Shown one piece after another: positions 28,185 through 39,000 of a stretch of 64,000 nucleotides of DNA (positions are counted from its first letter, which is position 1; each line of letters begins with the position of its first letter). The notes under the pieces are model-generated. The model was not told the origin of the DNA. It worked only from the letters and a program-made list of their open reading frames with translations, and did no database searches. A program made the position numbers and the translations under genes. Source of the stretch: an uncultured beta proteobacterium (GTDB taxonomy: Bacteria; Pseudomonadota; Gammaproteobacteria; Burkholderiales; Burkholderiaceae_C); assembly GCA_903873485.1 (NCBI GenBank), contig CAIQOO010000101.1, positions 19,492 through 83,491 of the forward strand, read 5' to 3'.

Positions 28185-30005
28185 TCAGACAAACAGGTCC
28201 AGCGTGTGTCCAACTGAAGGATTCAGGCTGCGGCTTGCCAAAGGCGCCGCCGACTGGTCTGACGCCGTCATTGTCGGTTTTGCCGATTGTCGGGGCTGTT
28301 GGGCATCGGCGGCGGCATCCCTGCTGCCAGAAGCCCCAACCGAAACACCGCTGAGCTGCAAACCCTCGCCTGAAAGCAGGTCTCTGAGTTGCGCGGTGGC
28401 CGCCTCAAGCACCCATCGCACATCAGCCTGGTTGGTGCGGAAGTCAATTTGCGCCTGATCACCGGTGAGTGAAATGCTCACTTCAACCGGCTCGCTGCCA
28501 AAACCTTCGAGCGTGAGCTTAGCGCTCTGCACGCCGTGCGTCGCCCAGTAACTGACGGTTTCGGCTACTGCCGTATCGGGCACGGTGGCGGCTGCGGCCT
28601 CAATCTCATAAGGCGCGTCGGCGCGTGCGTTGACTGCGGAGGCCGACCCAAACCAGCCCTCGGCCCCCGCCGCGCCCGGCCGGGCCAATGGTTTCGCCCC
28701 AAAACGATTCTGGGTTGGCACTAGGGCATCTCCTGCTCCGCTGGCAAGCATGGCGTTGCCAAGGTCTGATGTTGCCGCCAAATCGAGCGTGGCCGAATGC
28801 GACTTGGCGTCCCGCAACTCAGACAACATGGTCGTCAAGGACGGCGACTGTTGCCAGCCCTTATGCACTGGTGGCCCATCGGGCAAGGTTTGCATAAGCT
28901 GCCCGGCAGCCGGTTGATCGCGGCTTGCAGGCTCGCTTCCCGCCACCTCAGACCGTGTTGCAACCTGCGCCAAGTCTGCGCCTGTCACACCCGCCAAACC
29001 TGCGGGTGCTGGCTTGTTGCCCTGAAAAGCGCCTTTTCCATCGAGCGTCAAGCCACTGACAGCCGGTGATGCAAGCGTTTTGCCGATATCTGGATTTGCA
29101 ACAAAATTAATAGCTGGAAGCGCTGATGCAGCAAGGGCTTGAGCCACTTTTTGATTCAAGACCGGAGCCGCACCCAATGGCGCTGACTTGAGGGTTTGTC
29201 CGTTCGGGCTGAGCTTGGCCTGTCCTGAGCTTGCCGCAGGATAGATGCCTTCATTGCCCTTCGACAAGCTCAGGGTGAACGGGAAATTTTGGAAGGTTTT
29301 TTCGCCCAGGTCAGTGCCATCGGGATCAGCACCCAAACTTGTCGGGATGACCTTGCCGCCTGGCGACGCAGACTGTTGGCCGGTCATCGCACTGCCGATA
29401 CTGATCGGCGTGGCGGTCATCGCGCTGCCGATACTGATCGGCGTGGCGGTCATCGCGCTGCCGATATCGACCAGTGCGGCGGTTTTGCCGAGGTTTGGAT
29501 TTGCCACCAAATTTATAGCTGGAAGCGCAGATGCAGCAAGGGTTGGAGCCATTTTTTGATGCAAAACCGGCTGACCGACCCAGGTCGGCACGCCGACGTT
29601 TGCCGATTGTGTTGCGCCGGTCAAACCGGTCATCAAGGCACGGGTGTCGGTCGGTGTGACAGTCTTGCCGGCATCTTGACTTGCAACCAAACTCATAGCT
29701 GTCAGCGCATACCCAGCAAGGGCTGGAGGCATATTTTGCTCTAAAACAGAAGCCGTCGCGGCAGCCCCGCCCGGCCCCGGCAGTACTGGCTGCCCTGGCT
29801 GCGCCAGCAGCGCGGCTTCACCCGCCACCGTCAGACTGTCTGCCTGGGCGACTGGTTCCGCCAGCAAATCCATCAGCATGGAAAACCCCGATGCCACACC
29901 ACCGCCAGCCGAATCGGCCTTGCCTGCCTTGTTGCCGCCTCGGTGATTGGCACCCGCCACCGACCGGTGGCTTTGCACTGCGCTGCTTGATTCGATGCTC
30001 ATCAA
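28185..30005 (-). CDS. fliK: Flagellar hook-length control protein FliK
   Basis: Low-complexity N-terminal region; C-terminal Flg_hook domain AKLTLEGFGSEPVEVSISLTGDQAQIDFRTNQADVRWVLEAATAQLRDLL; operon position. Confidence 0.9.
   Translation of the reverse strand: MMSIESSSAVQSHRSVAGANHRGGNKAGKADSAGGGVASGFSMLMDLLAEPVAQADSLTVAGEAALLAQPGQPVLPGPGGAAATASVLEQNMPPALAGYALTAMSLVASQDAGKTVTPTDTRALMTGLTGATQSANVGVPTWVGQPVLHQKMAPTLAASALPAINLVANPNLGKTAALVDIGSAMTATPISIGSAMTATPISIGSAMTGQQSASPGGKVIPTSLGADPDGTDLGEKTFQNFPFTLSLSKGNEGIYPAASSGQAKLSPNGQTLKSAPLGAAPVLNQKVAQALAASALPAINFVANPDIGKTLASPAVSGLTLDGKGAFQGNKPAPAGLAGVTGADLAQVATRSEVAGSEPASRDQPAAGQLMQTLPDGPPVHKGWQQSPSLTTMLSELRDAKSHSATLDLAATSDLGNAMLASGAGDALVPTQNRFGAKPLARPGAAGAEGWFGSASAVNARADAPYEIEAAAATVPDTAVAETVSYWATHGVQSAKLTLEGFGSEPVEVSISLTGDQAQIDFRTNQADVRWVLEAATAQLRDLLSGEGLQLSGVSVGASGSRDAAADAQQPRQSAKPTMTASDQSAAPLASRSLNPSVGHTLDLFV
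29102..29152 (-). repeat. Copy D of interspersed repeat, inside fliK (in frame)
   Basis: + strand aaattAATAGCTggaaGCGCtgatGCAGCAAGGGCTTGAGCCactttttg; peptide VAQALAASALPAINF. Confidence 0.6.
29382..29468 (-). repeat. 33-bp tandem repeat in fliK (about 2.6 copies), encodes 11-aa unit
   Basis: ggtcatcgc[a/g]ctgccgatactgatcggcgtggc at 29382, 29415 and partially 29448; IGSAMTATPIS repeated. Confidence 0.9.
29509..29560 (-). repeat. Copy E of interspersed repeat, inside fliK (in frame)
   Basis: + strand aaatttATAGCTggaaGCGCagatGCAGCAAGGGTTGGAGCCatttttt; peptide MAPTLAASALPAINL. Confidence 0.65.
29687..29740 (-). repeat. Copy F of interspersed repeat, inside fliK (in frame)
   Basis: + strand aaactcATAGCTGTcaGCGCataccCAGCAAGGGCTGGAGGCatatttt; peptide MPPALAGYALTAMSL. 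Confidence 0.65.
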
Positions 30006-30463
30006 TCATTCTCCACTTGTAACCGCAATTGACGTTGGGTCTGCTGGGAGGCAAACTCATCCATCTCCTTTTGATCCCGGCGCTGCAGCACTTTGGCCTG
30101 GGTCGCCTGGCGCTGGCTCAGCACCAGTTTCAGGCTGGCCAGGCGCAGATCGGCTTGCACCTGGTGCTGCCGGGCATCTTCCACCCGGCGGGCAGCACTG
30201 GCCAATGCCCCATCCTGCAAGGCAATCGCCTGGTTCAAGCGGCCCATAAACTGGTATTGGTGGTGCAACAACTCGGTGTTGGTGCTGCGCTGGGCAGCTT
30301 GCACCCAGCGCTGATCGGTTTCTTGCGCATATTGCTGCAGTTGCTTCATCTGATCCTGTGCAAACACCTGTGCCCGCAGCATCGCCTGCGATTGCGCCAC
30401 GGCCTGGTCACGCTTGACCGTGGCCAGTTCGATCGCCAGCATCAAAGTTCTGAAAGCGGCCAT
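30002..30463 (-). CDS. fliJ: Flagellar export protein FliJ
   Basis: 153-aa coiled coil between fliK and fliI. Confidence 0.85.
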   Translation of the reverse strand: MAAFRTLMLAIELATVKRDQAVAQSQAMLRAQVFAQDQMKQLQQYAQETDQRWVQAAQRSTNTELLHHQYQFMGRLNQAIALQDGALASAARRVEDARQHQVQADLRLASLKLVLSQRQATQAKVLQRRDQKEMDEFASQQTQRQLRLQVEND

Positions 30464-30482
30464 GGGTTTGCCTTGTCGTCAA

Positions 30483-31919
30483 TCAACGCCCGGATCTGGG
30501 CACCACCAGCGCGGCGCGCATGTCGCGCACGCTGGCTTCCATGCGGGCCGCTTCAAACATGTCTTGCTGCAAAAACTTCACCATTGGCTCGTGCAGGTTG
30601 ATGGCTTCGTCCAGATTCCGGTCAGAGCCGCCCACATAAGCGCCAATTTGAATCAGGTCATGGCCCTTTTCATAGCGCGAATAAACTGCCTTGAAGTTTC
30701 TGGCCAGCTCAAAATGCTCGCGCGAGACCACGCTGTGCATCACCCGCGAGGCCGACTGCTCGATGTCGATGGCCGGAAAGTGGCCGGCCTCGGCCAGTGT
30801 CCGCGACAGCACAAAGTGGCCATCGAGAATCGCCCGGGCCGCATCGGCGATCGGATCTTGCTGGTCATCGCCTTCGGACAGCACGGTGTAAAACGCCGTG
30901 ATCGACCCGACCCCGTTGAGGCCATTGCCGCTGCGCTCGACCAATTGCGGCAATTTGGCAAAACAGGACGGCGGGTAACCCTTGGTGGCCGGCGGCTCAC
31001 CAATCGCCAGCGCGATCTCGCGCTGCGCCATGGCGTAGCGGGTCAGCGAATCCATCAGCAGCAGCACATGTTTGCCCTTGTCCCGAAAGCTCTCGGCTAC
31101 CGCCGTGGCGTAAGCCGCCCCCTGCATGCGCAGCAGCGGCGGCGCATCGGCCGGGGCTGCCACCACCACCGAGCGGGCACGCCCGTCTTTGCCCAAAATA
31201 TCTTCGATAAATTCTTTCACCTCGCGGCCGCGTTCGCCAATCAGGCCCACCACAATCACATCGGCTACGGTGTAGCGGGCCATCATGCCGAGCAACACAC
31301 TTTTGCCCACGCCCGAACCGGCAAACAAGCCAATGCGCTGGCCGCGCCCGACCGTCAGCAGCGCATTGATGGCGCGAATGCCGGTATCGAGCGGCTCGCG
31401 CACCGGTGCCCGGTCCATCGCGTTGATTGGCTTGCGGTCCAGCGGCACCGACGACACATTCAAAATCGGCCCCTGGTAATCCATCGGTGCGCCATGCGCA
31501 TCGACCACCCGGCCCAGCAGACCATCGCCCAATGGCAAGCGCAGTGCGCCCTGCGCCATGCTGCGATCAGCCTGGCGGCGATCACCCAGCCGCGGCACCA
31601 CCACATAGGCCGGCGCCACTTCCACGCTGGCGCCACTGGAGAGTCCATGCACGTCGCCGGCCGGCATCAAAAAAGCCCGGTCATTGGAAAAACCCACCAC
31701 TTCAGCCAGCACCGGTGGCTGCGACTTCATCGTCACCAGGCATTGCGAGCCGACCGGCACGCGCAGGCCCACCGCCTCCAGCACCAGGCCGGTCAATCGG
31801 GTCAGGGTGCCACGCACTTCCAGCGTGCTGCAGTTTTGCACCCGGCGCTGCGCATCCGCCAAAAATGCCTGCCACTTGGGGGCCAGTTCAGCCGTGCTCA
31901 TCGGGCACCTCCCAGGCAC
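30483..31919 (-). CDS. fliI: Flagellum-specific ATP synthase FliI
   Basis: [55 protein letters not shown]. Confidence 0.97.
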   Translation of the reverse strand: MPGRCPMSTAELAPKWQAFLADAQRRVQNCSTLEVRGTLTRLTGLVLEAVGLRVPVGSQCLVTMKSQPPVLAEVVGFSNDRAFLMPAGDVHGLSSGASVEVAPAYVVVPRLGDRRQADRSMAQGALRLPLGDGLLGRVVDAHGAPMDYQGPILNVSSVPLDRKPINAMDRAPVREPLDTGIRAINALLTVGRGQRIGLFAGSGVGKSVLLGMMARYTVADVIVVGLIGERGREVKEFIEDILGKDGRARSVVVAAPADAPPLLRMQGAAYATAVAESFRDKGKHVLLLMDSLTRYAMAQREIALAIGEPPATKGYPPSCFAKLPQLVERSGNGLNGVGSITAFYTVLSEGDDQQDPIADAARAILDGHFVLSRTLAEAGHFPAIDIEQSASRVMHSVVSREHFELARNFKAVYSRYEKGHDLIQIGAYVGGSDRNLDEAINLHEPMVKFLQQDMFEAARMEASVRDMRAALVVPRSGR

Positions 31920-32583
31920 TGTTCAGGCCCAGACTCGCCACCGCATGTTGCCAGCGCCGGGCGATGCCGGCATCCACCACCATGCCGGCCGATGCCACCA
32001 CACAGCCGCCCCGCTGCACAGCCGGGTCAGCGCGCAAGTTCAGGGCAATGTCGGCAAAGTCATGCTGAATCTGTTCTCCCAGAGCGGCCAGATCGGCCGG
32101 ATTGAGCTTGACTAGGGCGGTTTTGCAATCGGCACCGAGCAGGCCCAGCGCTTCATGCAAAACCGGCAACACGGCCTGCCGGTTGACCGACAGTTCCTGG
32201 CACAGCACCTGGCGCGCCAATTCACAGGCCAGCGCCAGCACATCCTGCGCCATGGCCTGCTCAGCCTGCTCAAGTTGTTGCTGCGCAGAGGCAAACAGCG
32301 CCGCCAGCCGGTCACCAGCTTCCTTGGCCTGCGTCTTCAAGAAATCCTGCATCTGGACATTGAGCGCCGCCTGCGCCTGCAGCCGCCCCTGTGCCAGACC
32401 TGCGGTAAAACCGGCCTGGTAGCTTTGCTGCAGCGCCGATTCGGTTTGCGCCGCATCGGCTTGGGCGGCACGTGCCTTGACTTGTGCTGCCAGCAATTGC
32501 GCGGCGGTGTCAATCGCGCCAAAACGCCATTGCTCGACCTCCTCGATCTCTTCACCCGGAATAAAGCGTGCGTAGTTACGCAT
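31888..32583 (-). CDS. fliH: Flagellar assembly protein FliH
   Basis: FliH-like [16 protein letters not shown] and C-terminal domain; operon position. Confidence 0.9.
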   Translation of the reverse strand: MRNYARFIPGEEIEEVEQWRFGAIDTAAQLLAAQVKARAAQADAAQTESALQQSYQAGFTAGLAQGRLQAQAALNVQMQDFLKTQAKEAGDRLAALFASAQQQLEQAEQAMAQDVLALACELARQVLCQELSVNRQAVLPVLHEALGLLGADCKTALVKLNPADLAALGEQIQHDFADIALNLRADPAVQRGGCVVASAGMVVDAGIARRWQHAVASLGLNSAWEVPDEHG

Positions 32584-32585
32584 GG

Positions 32586-33587
32586 CTAGACCATCGCATC
32601 ATCAGCACCACCGCCACCAATCACGATGGTGCCCTCGTCGGCCAGCCGTCGCACCGTTTTGAGAATCTCTTTTTGCTGCGCCTCTACCTCCGACAGGCGC
32701 ATCGGCCCGCGCGACTCCAGGTCTTCGCGCAGCGACTCGGCAGCGCGGGTTGACATATTGGACAAAAATTTCTCCTTAAGTTCGGGCTGTGCGCCCTTCA
32801 ATGCCACGATCAGTACATCGGACGACACTTCCTTGAGCACCGACTGGATTGACTTGTCGTCGAGCTTGATCACATCGTCAAAGACAAACATCTTGTCCAT
32901 GATTTTCTGCGCCAGATCGGGGTCGTGGTTGCGGATCGACTCGATCACCGTGCCCTCGATCGCGGTGCCCATCAGATTGATCATTTCAGCCGCCGTCTTG
33001 ATGCCGCCAAGCGACGACTTACGCATTTTGTCACCACCGGCGAGCACCTTGAACAATACCTCGTTGAGGTCTTTCAGGGCCGAGGGCTGAATACCTTCCA
33101 TGGTCGCTACCCGCAGCATCACCTCGTTGCGCTGGCGTTCATTGAAAAACTTCAGGATGTCGGCCGCCTGGTCAAAGTCCAGATGCACCAAAATGGCCGC
33201 CACAATTTGCGGATGCTCGTTGCGCAGCAATTCGGCCACCGAGGATGGCTCCATCCATTTCAGGCTCTCGATGCCCGACACGTCGCCACCCTGCAAAATC
33301 CGGTCAATCAGCAAAGCCGCCTTGTCGTCGCCGAGCGCCCGTTTCAGCACCGAGCGCACATAATCGCCTGAATTCGACACCAGCAAGCTTTGCGCTGCGG
33401 CAATGCCGGTGAACTTGTCCACCACTTCGTTGACCCGTTCGCGGGTAATGGTCTTGATTTTGGCAATCGCCTCGCCGAGCTTTTGCACCTCTTTGGGCGA
33501 CAGGTGCTTGAATACCTCGGAGGCCTCGGCCTCACCCAGAGACATCATCAAAATGGCAGCGTCTTCTAGTCCGTCAGCTTGCGGCAT
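32586..33587 (-). CDS. fliG: Flagellar motor switch protein FliG
   Basis: DAAILMMSLGEAEASEVFKHLSPKEVQKLG; NEHPQIVAAILVHLDFDQAADIL; MFVFDDVIKLDDKSIQSVLKEV. Confidence 0.97.
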   Translation of the reverse strand: MPQADGLEDAAILMMSLGEAEASEVFKHLSPKEVQKLGEAIAKIKTITRERVNEVVDKFTGIAAAQSLLVSNSGDYVRSVLKRALGDDKAALLIDRILQGGDVSGIESLKWMEPSSVAELLRNEHPQIVAAILVHLDFDQAADILKFFNERQRNEVMLRVATMEGIQPSALKDLNEVLFKVLAGGDKMRKSSLGGIKTAAEMINLMGTAIEGTVIESIRNHDPDLAQKIMDKMFVFDDVIKLDDKSIQSVLKEVSSDVLIVALKGAQPELKEKFLSNMSTRAAESLREDLESRGPMRLSEVEAQQKEILKTVRRLADEGTIVIGGGGADDAMV

Positions 33588-33634
33588 GATTGAATTTCCG
33601 GTTCACGGCCTGCTCAAACATCGGTGCCACCGCG

Positions 33635-35326
33635 TCATGCGGGGGCCTCACCGTTGATCCAGGTTTTGACGATGTTAGCAACTGCTGCCGGATTGTCACG
33701 GGTTAATTTGCGGGCTTCTTCCAGTGCCACATCGCCCGGGCTCATTTCTATCGACTGGTTTCCAGCCGAACCCGGCCCGGTCAACAGCGGCCGATCAGGT
33801 TCATCAGACTCCAGCGCATCAAGGGTGCCAGCGGGCGTTTCATCCGGCACCAGCACGGGCTGCGCCATGACTTTCAAGGCCGGGCGCACCGCTCCGAGCA
33901 GCACCAGTGCACCAAACAGCAAGGTACCCAGCGGCCAGGCAAAGCTGCGCGCCAGGTCCAGCACTTCGGGCTGCTGCCACAGCGGCACCGCCACGGTGGC
34001 CTGCTTGTCAACGGTAAAGGGTGCCGTGACCACATTCACCGAGTCCCCCCGGTCTTTGCTAAAGCCAATGGTTTCACGCACCAGCGCGGTCATCTTTTCC
34101 AACTGCGCATCACTCATCGCCGCAGTGGTGGTCTTGCCCTTGGCATCGGTGGTGGTTTGGTGGTTGAAGACCACCGCCGCGCTGATGCGTTTGATCATGC
34201 CGGTGCTCCCGCGCACCACCCGCACGGTTTTGTCCACCTCGTAATTGATGATCGATTCACGCCGCCCGTTGCCGACACTTGACGAGGCGGCGCCAGCGGC
34301 GGCCAAGGCCTGCGCGGTGCCATTGACCAGCGCTGCCGTCGGCCCGGGCGGCTGGTTGGTGGTAGCACCTGGAACACCGGTGGGCAGGTTGCTGGTCGGC
34401 GTGCCGCTTTCGAGCAACTGCTGGCTGCGAATCGCCGTGGCATCCGGCGCCTGATTGGGCTTGAACAGTTCGGAGGTGGACTCGGTTTGCGAAAAATCGA
34501 GTTCGGCCGTCACCTGGGCGCGCACATTTTGCCGCCCCACCACCGGCTCCAGAATGTCCAGAATGCGGTTGCTGTAGAGTTGCTCAATTTGCTGAACATG
34601 CTGGAGCTGCTGGGCATCGCCGCCCATGCCGTTGTCGCCTTCCGGCGGTGTGGACAGCAATTTGCCCGAGTCGTCGAGCACACTGACCGACTTGGAGTCC
34701 ATCTCTGGCACGCTGGCCGACACCAGGTGAATGATGCCGGCAAGCTGGCTGCGATCCAGCGAGCGCCCGGCGTTCAGGCTCAGCAGCACCGAGGCAGAGG
34801 GTTTTTGCTGATCCCGAAAAAAACCATTCTGATTGGGCAAAGCCAGGTGGACGCGGGCGCTTTTCACCGATGACAACGCCTGAATCGAGCGGATCAGTTC
34901 GCCTTCGAGGCCGCGCTGAAAGGTCAGGCGCTCCTGAAACTGCGTCATGCCAAAACGGTTGGCGGTGTCCATCAGTTCAAAACCGGTGACCGTGCCTTTG
35001 GGCAAGCCTTGCGAGGCGAGCTTGAGCCGGGTGTCATAAACCATGTTGGCCGGCACCAAAATTGCGCCACCGCCGGCGGCATGCTGGTAAGGCACATTCA
35101 TCTGCGTCAACTGCGCCACGATGGCGCCGCCATCCTTGTCAGCCAGGTTGGCATACAGCACGCGCCATTCGGCTTGGCGGCCCATCATCAGACCGATGAT
35201 GCCGATCGCCACAAACAGCACGATGCCAACACCCAGCCGGATGCGCTGTGCCCGGTCCAGATTGGCCAGGCGCTGGCCAATGGTCGGGTTAACGGGAATG
35301 GCGGTGATGGCAGTGGCGGCGGACAT
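33635..35326 (-). CDS. fliF: Flagellar MS-ring protein FliF
   Basis: RVLYANLADKDGGAIVAQLTQMNVPYQHAAGGGAILVPANMVYDTRLKLASQGLPKG. Confidence 0.97.
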   Translation of the reverse strand: MSAATAITAIPVNPTIGQRLANLDRAQRIRLGVGIVLFVAIGIIGLMMGRQAEWRVLYANLADKDGGAIVAQLTQMNVPYQHAAGGGAILVPANMVYDTRLKLASQGLPKGTVTGFELMDTANRFGMTQFQERLTFQRGLEGELIRSIQALSSVKSARVHLALPNQNGFFRDQQKPSASVLLSLNAGRSLDRSQLAGIIHLVSASVPEMDSKSVSVLDDSGKLLSTPPEGDNGMGGDAQQLQHVQQIEQLYSNRILDILEPVVGRQNVRAQVTAELDFSQTESTSELFKPNQAPDATAIRSQQLLESGTPTSNLPTGVPGATTNQPPGPTAALVNGTAQALAAAGAASSSVGNGRRESIINYEVDKTVRVVRGSTGMIKRISAAVVFNHQTTTDAKGKTTTAAMSDAQLEKMTALVRETIGFSKDRGDSVNVVTAPFTVDKQATVAVPLWQQPEVLDLARSFAWPLGTLLFGALVLLGAVRPALKVMAQPVLVPDETPAGTLDALESDEPDRPLLTGPGSAGNQSIEMSPGDVALEEARKLTRDNPAAVANIVKTWINGEAPA

Positions 35327-35499
35327 GAGAATTTTTAAGGGAAAAAGTGCACAAGACAGTGTGCATGCCGATGATTATTTGGCCCTGATCTGAAAACATT
35401 AGCTTGAAAAGAGCGGCTTTTACCGGCTACTTCAAATTTATGTTGGGGCCGTGGCGTTGCTAGCATCCTTTTATCCCGCAATTTTGGGTGACCCACACC

Positions 35500-35817
35500 A
35501 TGAACCTCAGACTTAATCCCACCACGATGCCGGTTGCGGTTCGGCCCAACCTGGGTGCCGCTGCGTCCAAGGCAGCGACCGGCGGCATTGAGTCGGGCGG
35601 ATTTTCGGGCGCCCTGAAAAGTGCCCTGTCTTCCGTCAGCGCAGCGCAAAACAATGCCGGCAAGCTGCAGCGCGAGGTGCAACTGGAAAACCCCAAAGTC
35701 AGCCTGGAAGAAACCATGGTGGCGATTCAAAAGGCACAAATCGGGTTTCAGGCGACATTGCATGTGCGAAACCGGATGGTTCAGGCTTACACTGACATCA
35801 TGAATATGCAGGTGTGA
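35500..35817 (+). CDS. fliE: Flagellar hook-basal body complex protein FliE
   Basis: ENPKVSLEETMVAIQKAQIGFQATLHVRNRMVQAYTDIMNMQV. Confidence 0.95.
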   Translation: MNLRLNPTTMPVAVRPNLGAAASKAATGGIESGGFSGALKSALSSVSAAQNNAGKLQREVQLENPKVSLEETMVAIQKAQIGFQATLHVRNRMVQAYTDIMNMQV

Positions 35818-35840
35818 AGGCTGTGGTTGCCGGAGTTCTC

Positions 35841-35905
35841 CAAATATTTAATCAAATCGGCTTTTAGCGCCCGTCCAGCTTGCCTAGTTTGCTATAAACT
35901 TAATA
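35841..35905 (+). repeat. Possible copy C (divergent subfamily) of interspersed repeat
   Basis: aaatatttaatcaaatCGGCTTTTAGCGCCCGTCCAGCttgcctagtttGCTATAAActtaata. Confidence 0.4.
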
Positions 35906-36057
35906 CTATTTAATCTACTGAATGAAGTTTTGTGATGCACGTTGTTATCCTTACCGGAGTTGCCACAGGCTCTTGGCAGCCACCTTTTTTCTGTCATCAT
36001 TACCAGCATGGCGGCTTTAACGCCATGCGATTCAACGCAAATTAGAGGCAAGCCAGA

Positions 36058-39000
36058 ATGGCGATCACAGACACTCTGATCCAGGCTATTGAATGGCAAA
36101 CCCAGGGCAATCTTGATGCTGCCGTAGCGGCCTTCAACGAAGTGCTGGCACTTGATCCGAATAGCCCTCACGCACTCTATTCACTGGGCTTGATCGCAAT
36201 GAACGCTGGCGAGTTGACCAACGCCTTGCAGTTGTGCGACCGTGGCATCAACGCTGCGCCAACATTTACCCAGCTTCATTACCTGCGTGCGGCCGTATTG
36301 CAGGCGATGGGGAACAAGGATGCCGCACTGGTCAGTTACGATGCCGCCTTGCAACTTGAGCCTGATCATGTCGAGGTGCTGCTTAACAGTGGTGCCATGC
36401 TGCGCACCATGTTCAGGCACAAGGAAGCCCTGGAGCGGTTCAACAAAATCCTCACCGCCAATCCCAACCACGAGGCCGCTTTGGCCAATTGCGGCATCAT
36501 GCTGACGGAGTTCAAGCAAAGTGAGCCAGCCATTGCCATGTTTGAGCGTCTGATCAAGATCAACCCGGATTTCGACTACGCCCAAGGCTTGCTGTTTTAT
36601 GAGCGCTTGCATATCTGCGACTGGACTGACTTTGAGAAACACAGAACCCAGATTGTGGATGACGTGCGTGCAGGCAAACGCGCCTGCAAGTCGCTGGCTT
36701 TTATGTCGGCATCCGACAATGCCAGTGACCACCTGATAGCGGCAAAGACATTTGCCAGCGCGTACTGCCCCAAAAAAGCACAGTCTTTTTGGCAAGGTGA
36801 ACGCTACCGTCATAAGAAAATTCGCCTGGCCTATGTCTCTCCCGATTTTCGTGAGCACCCGGTGGGCCACCTGATGGCAGGGGTTTTTGAACTGCACGAC
36901 AAAACCCGCTTTGAAACCATCGCCATTTCGATTGGCATAGATGATGGCAGTCGCCTGCGTGCCCGCATGCTCAAAGCGTTTGATAAATTCATTGATGCCC
37001 GCGAGATGACATCAGAGCAAATCGCACGGATGATGCGCGACATGGAAATTGACATTGCCGTGGACTTGGGTGGCTTTACCTCGGACACGCGCACCGACAT
37101 TTTTGCCTATCGTCCCGCCCCGGTGCAAGTTAATTACCTTGGCTACCCCGGCACGATGGGTACTGATTATTATGATTACATCTTGGCTGACCGGCATGTT
37201 ATTCCACCCGAGCATCAGCATTTTTATACTGAAAAAGTGGCTTACTTGCCTGATACCTATTTGCCCACCGACAACAGCGTCAATATTTCAGAGCGAACTC
37301 CAACACGCGCCGAATGTGGACTGCCTGAAACTGGGTTTGTATTTTGTTCATTTAGCCTGGATTACAAAATATCGCCGCCGGTGTTCGATGTCTGGATGCG
37401 GTTGTTAGTACAAGTGCCTGGCAGTGTATTGTGGCTCATGTCACGGGGCCAAACTCCCCAGAGAAACCTAAGAAGAGAAGCTGAAATAAGAGGGGTTGAT
37501 CCTCTTCGATTGGTGTTTGCAGGTCGTGTGCCGTTGGTTGAAGATCATCTGGCGAGATACCGGCAAGCAGATATCTTCTTGGATACCCATCCCTACAATG
37601 CACATTCTACCGCAAGCGACGCGTTGATGGCGGGATTACCCGTGCTAACCTATATGGGAAGTAGCTTTCCATCGCGCGTGGCCGGGAGTTTACTACACTC
37701 CATTGGAATCCCTGAGTTAATTACATACTCGTTGGCCGACTACGAGGCTTTTGCACTTAAATTGGCATTAGATAAAAATGTATTGAAATCAACAAAAGAA
37801 AGAATATTAATCAACAGTTCAGTCAACCAGCTATTCAACACAAGACTTCATTATCAGAACCTTGAAAAAGTATATTTATCATTCCATCAGGAAAAGTTGC
37901 AAGCTGAATCGATTTTTGGGGAATTTTCTCCCTTTAGGCAGACAAATGCGCCGGACATTCAAGAAGAAATTGCCGACTCAAGCGTCTGTGATCACTATAA
38001 GATAGTTATAGACTGTGTCTTCTTTCAGAATTACCAGACAGGAATTGCAAGAGTTTGGAGGTCGCTACTAAAAGAGTGGTCTGACAATGATTTTTCGAAA
38101 CATATAGTTATTCTTAGTCGCGAAAATACAGCTCCTATATTTAATGGGTTTCGGTATATCAATGTTCCGTTGCACAATTATGATGATATGGAGTCTGACC
38201 GCATAATTATCCAGCAGATATGCGATGCAGAACGTGCATCACTTTTCATCTCAACTTATTATTCTATGCCAGTTTCAACACCAAGTTTGATGATGGTACA
38301 TGACATGATTCCGGAGGTGCTAGGTTGGGACACGGCTAATACACCAATGTGGCATGAAAAGCATAGGGCTATTCTGAATGCGCATCGTTTCTTTGCAGTT
38401 TCCCAGAATTCTGCAAATGATTTGCGACGCTTTTTCCCATCTATTGCGGCCGACCGCATAACCGTTACGCATAATGGTGTCGATCTTCACCGGTCTGGAA
38501 AACAAATCGTCAACCGTTTTTTAAAGGATATCGGCATTGATCGCCCGTATTTCCTTTTGGTTGGTGGACGCAGCAGTTACAAAAATGCGACTCTTTTCTT
38601 TTCTGCATTTGAACAATTCGGTGAACGTCGCAAGGATTTTTCAATTCTATGTACGGGGCCGCAAGAAGAACTTGAGGCAGAGTTCCGCTCGCGCGTAGGC
38701 GATGCAAAAGTTTACTTACTTAACCTTTCTGAGGATGACCTCCAGTCTGCTTACAGTGGTGCGATTGCTCTCATTTACCCTTCTCTTTACGAAGGATTTG
38801 GCATGCCAGTTATTGAAGCTATGGCCTGCCACTGTCCGGTCATCGCTTGTCCGAACAGTTCCATTCCCGAGATTGCCGGCGACGCTGCGATATTTGTTGG
38901 CGGACAGGATGTGGCAGGGATGTTGGAGGCACTTCAACAGGTTCGGAAACCACAGGTTAGGAGGCATCTGACCAAGAAAGGTGCACTCCAAGCAAAGAGA

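Noticed and set aside
30414-32105. 563-aa plus-strand ORF antisense to fliI/fliH
   Set aside because: Shadow ORF typical of high-GC sequence: composition is His/Gln/Arg-rich without a recognisable domain, and the minus-strand genes are unambiguous.
35340-35499. Flagellar sigma-28 (gccgatga) or sigma-54 promoter between fliF and fliE
   Set aside because: A GCCGATGA-like box is present but no -35-like TAAA at the right spacing, and no TGGCAC-N5-TTGC match; insufficient support.
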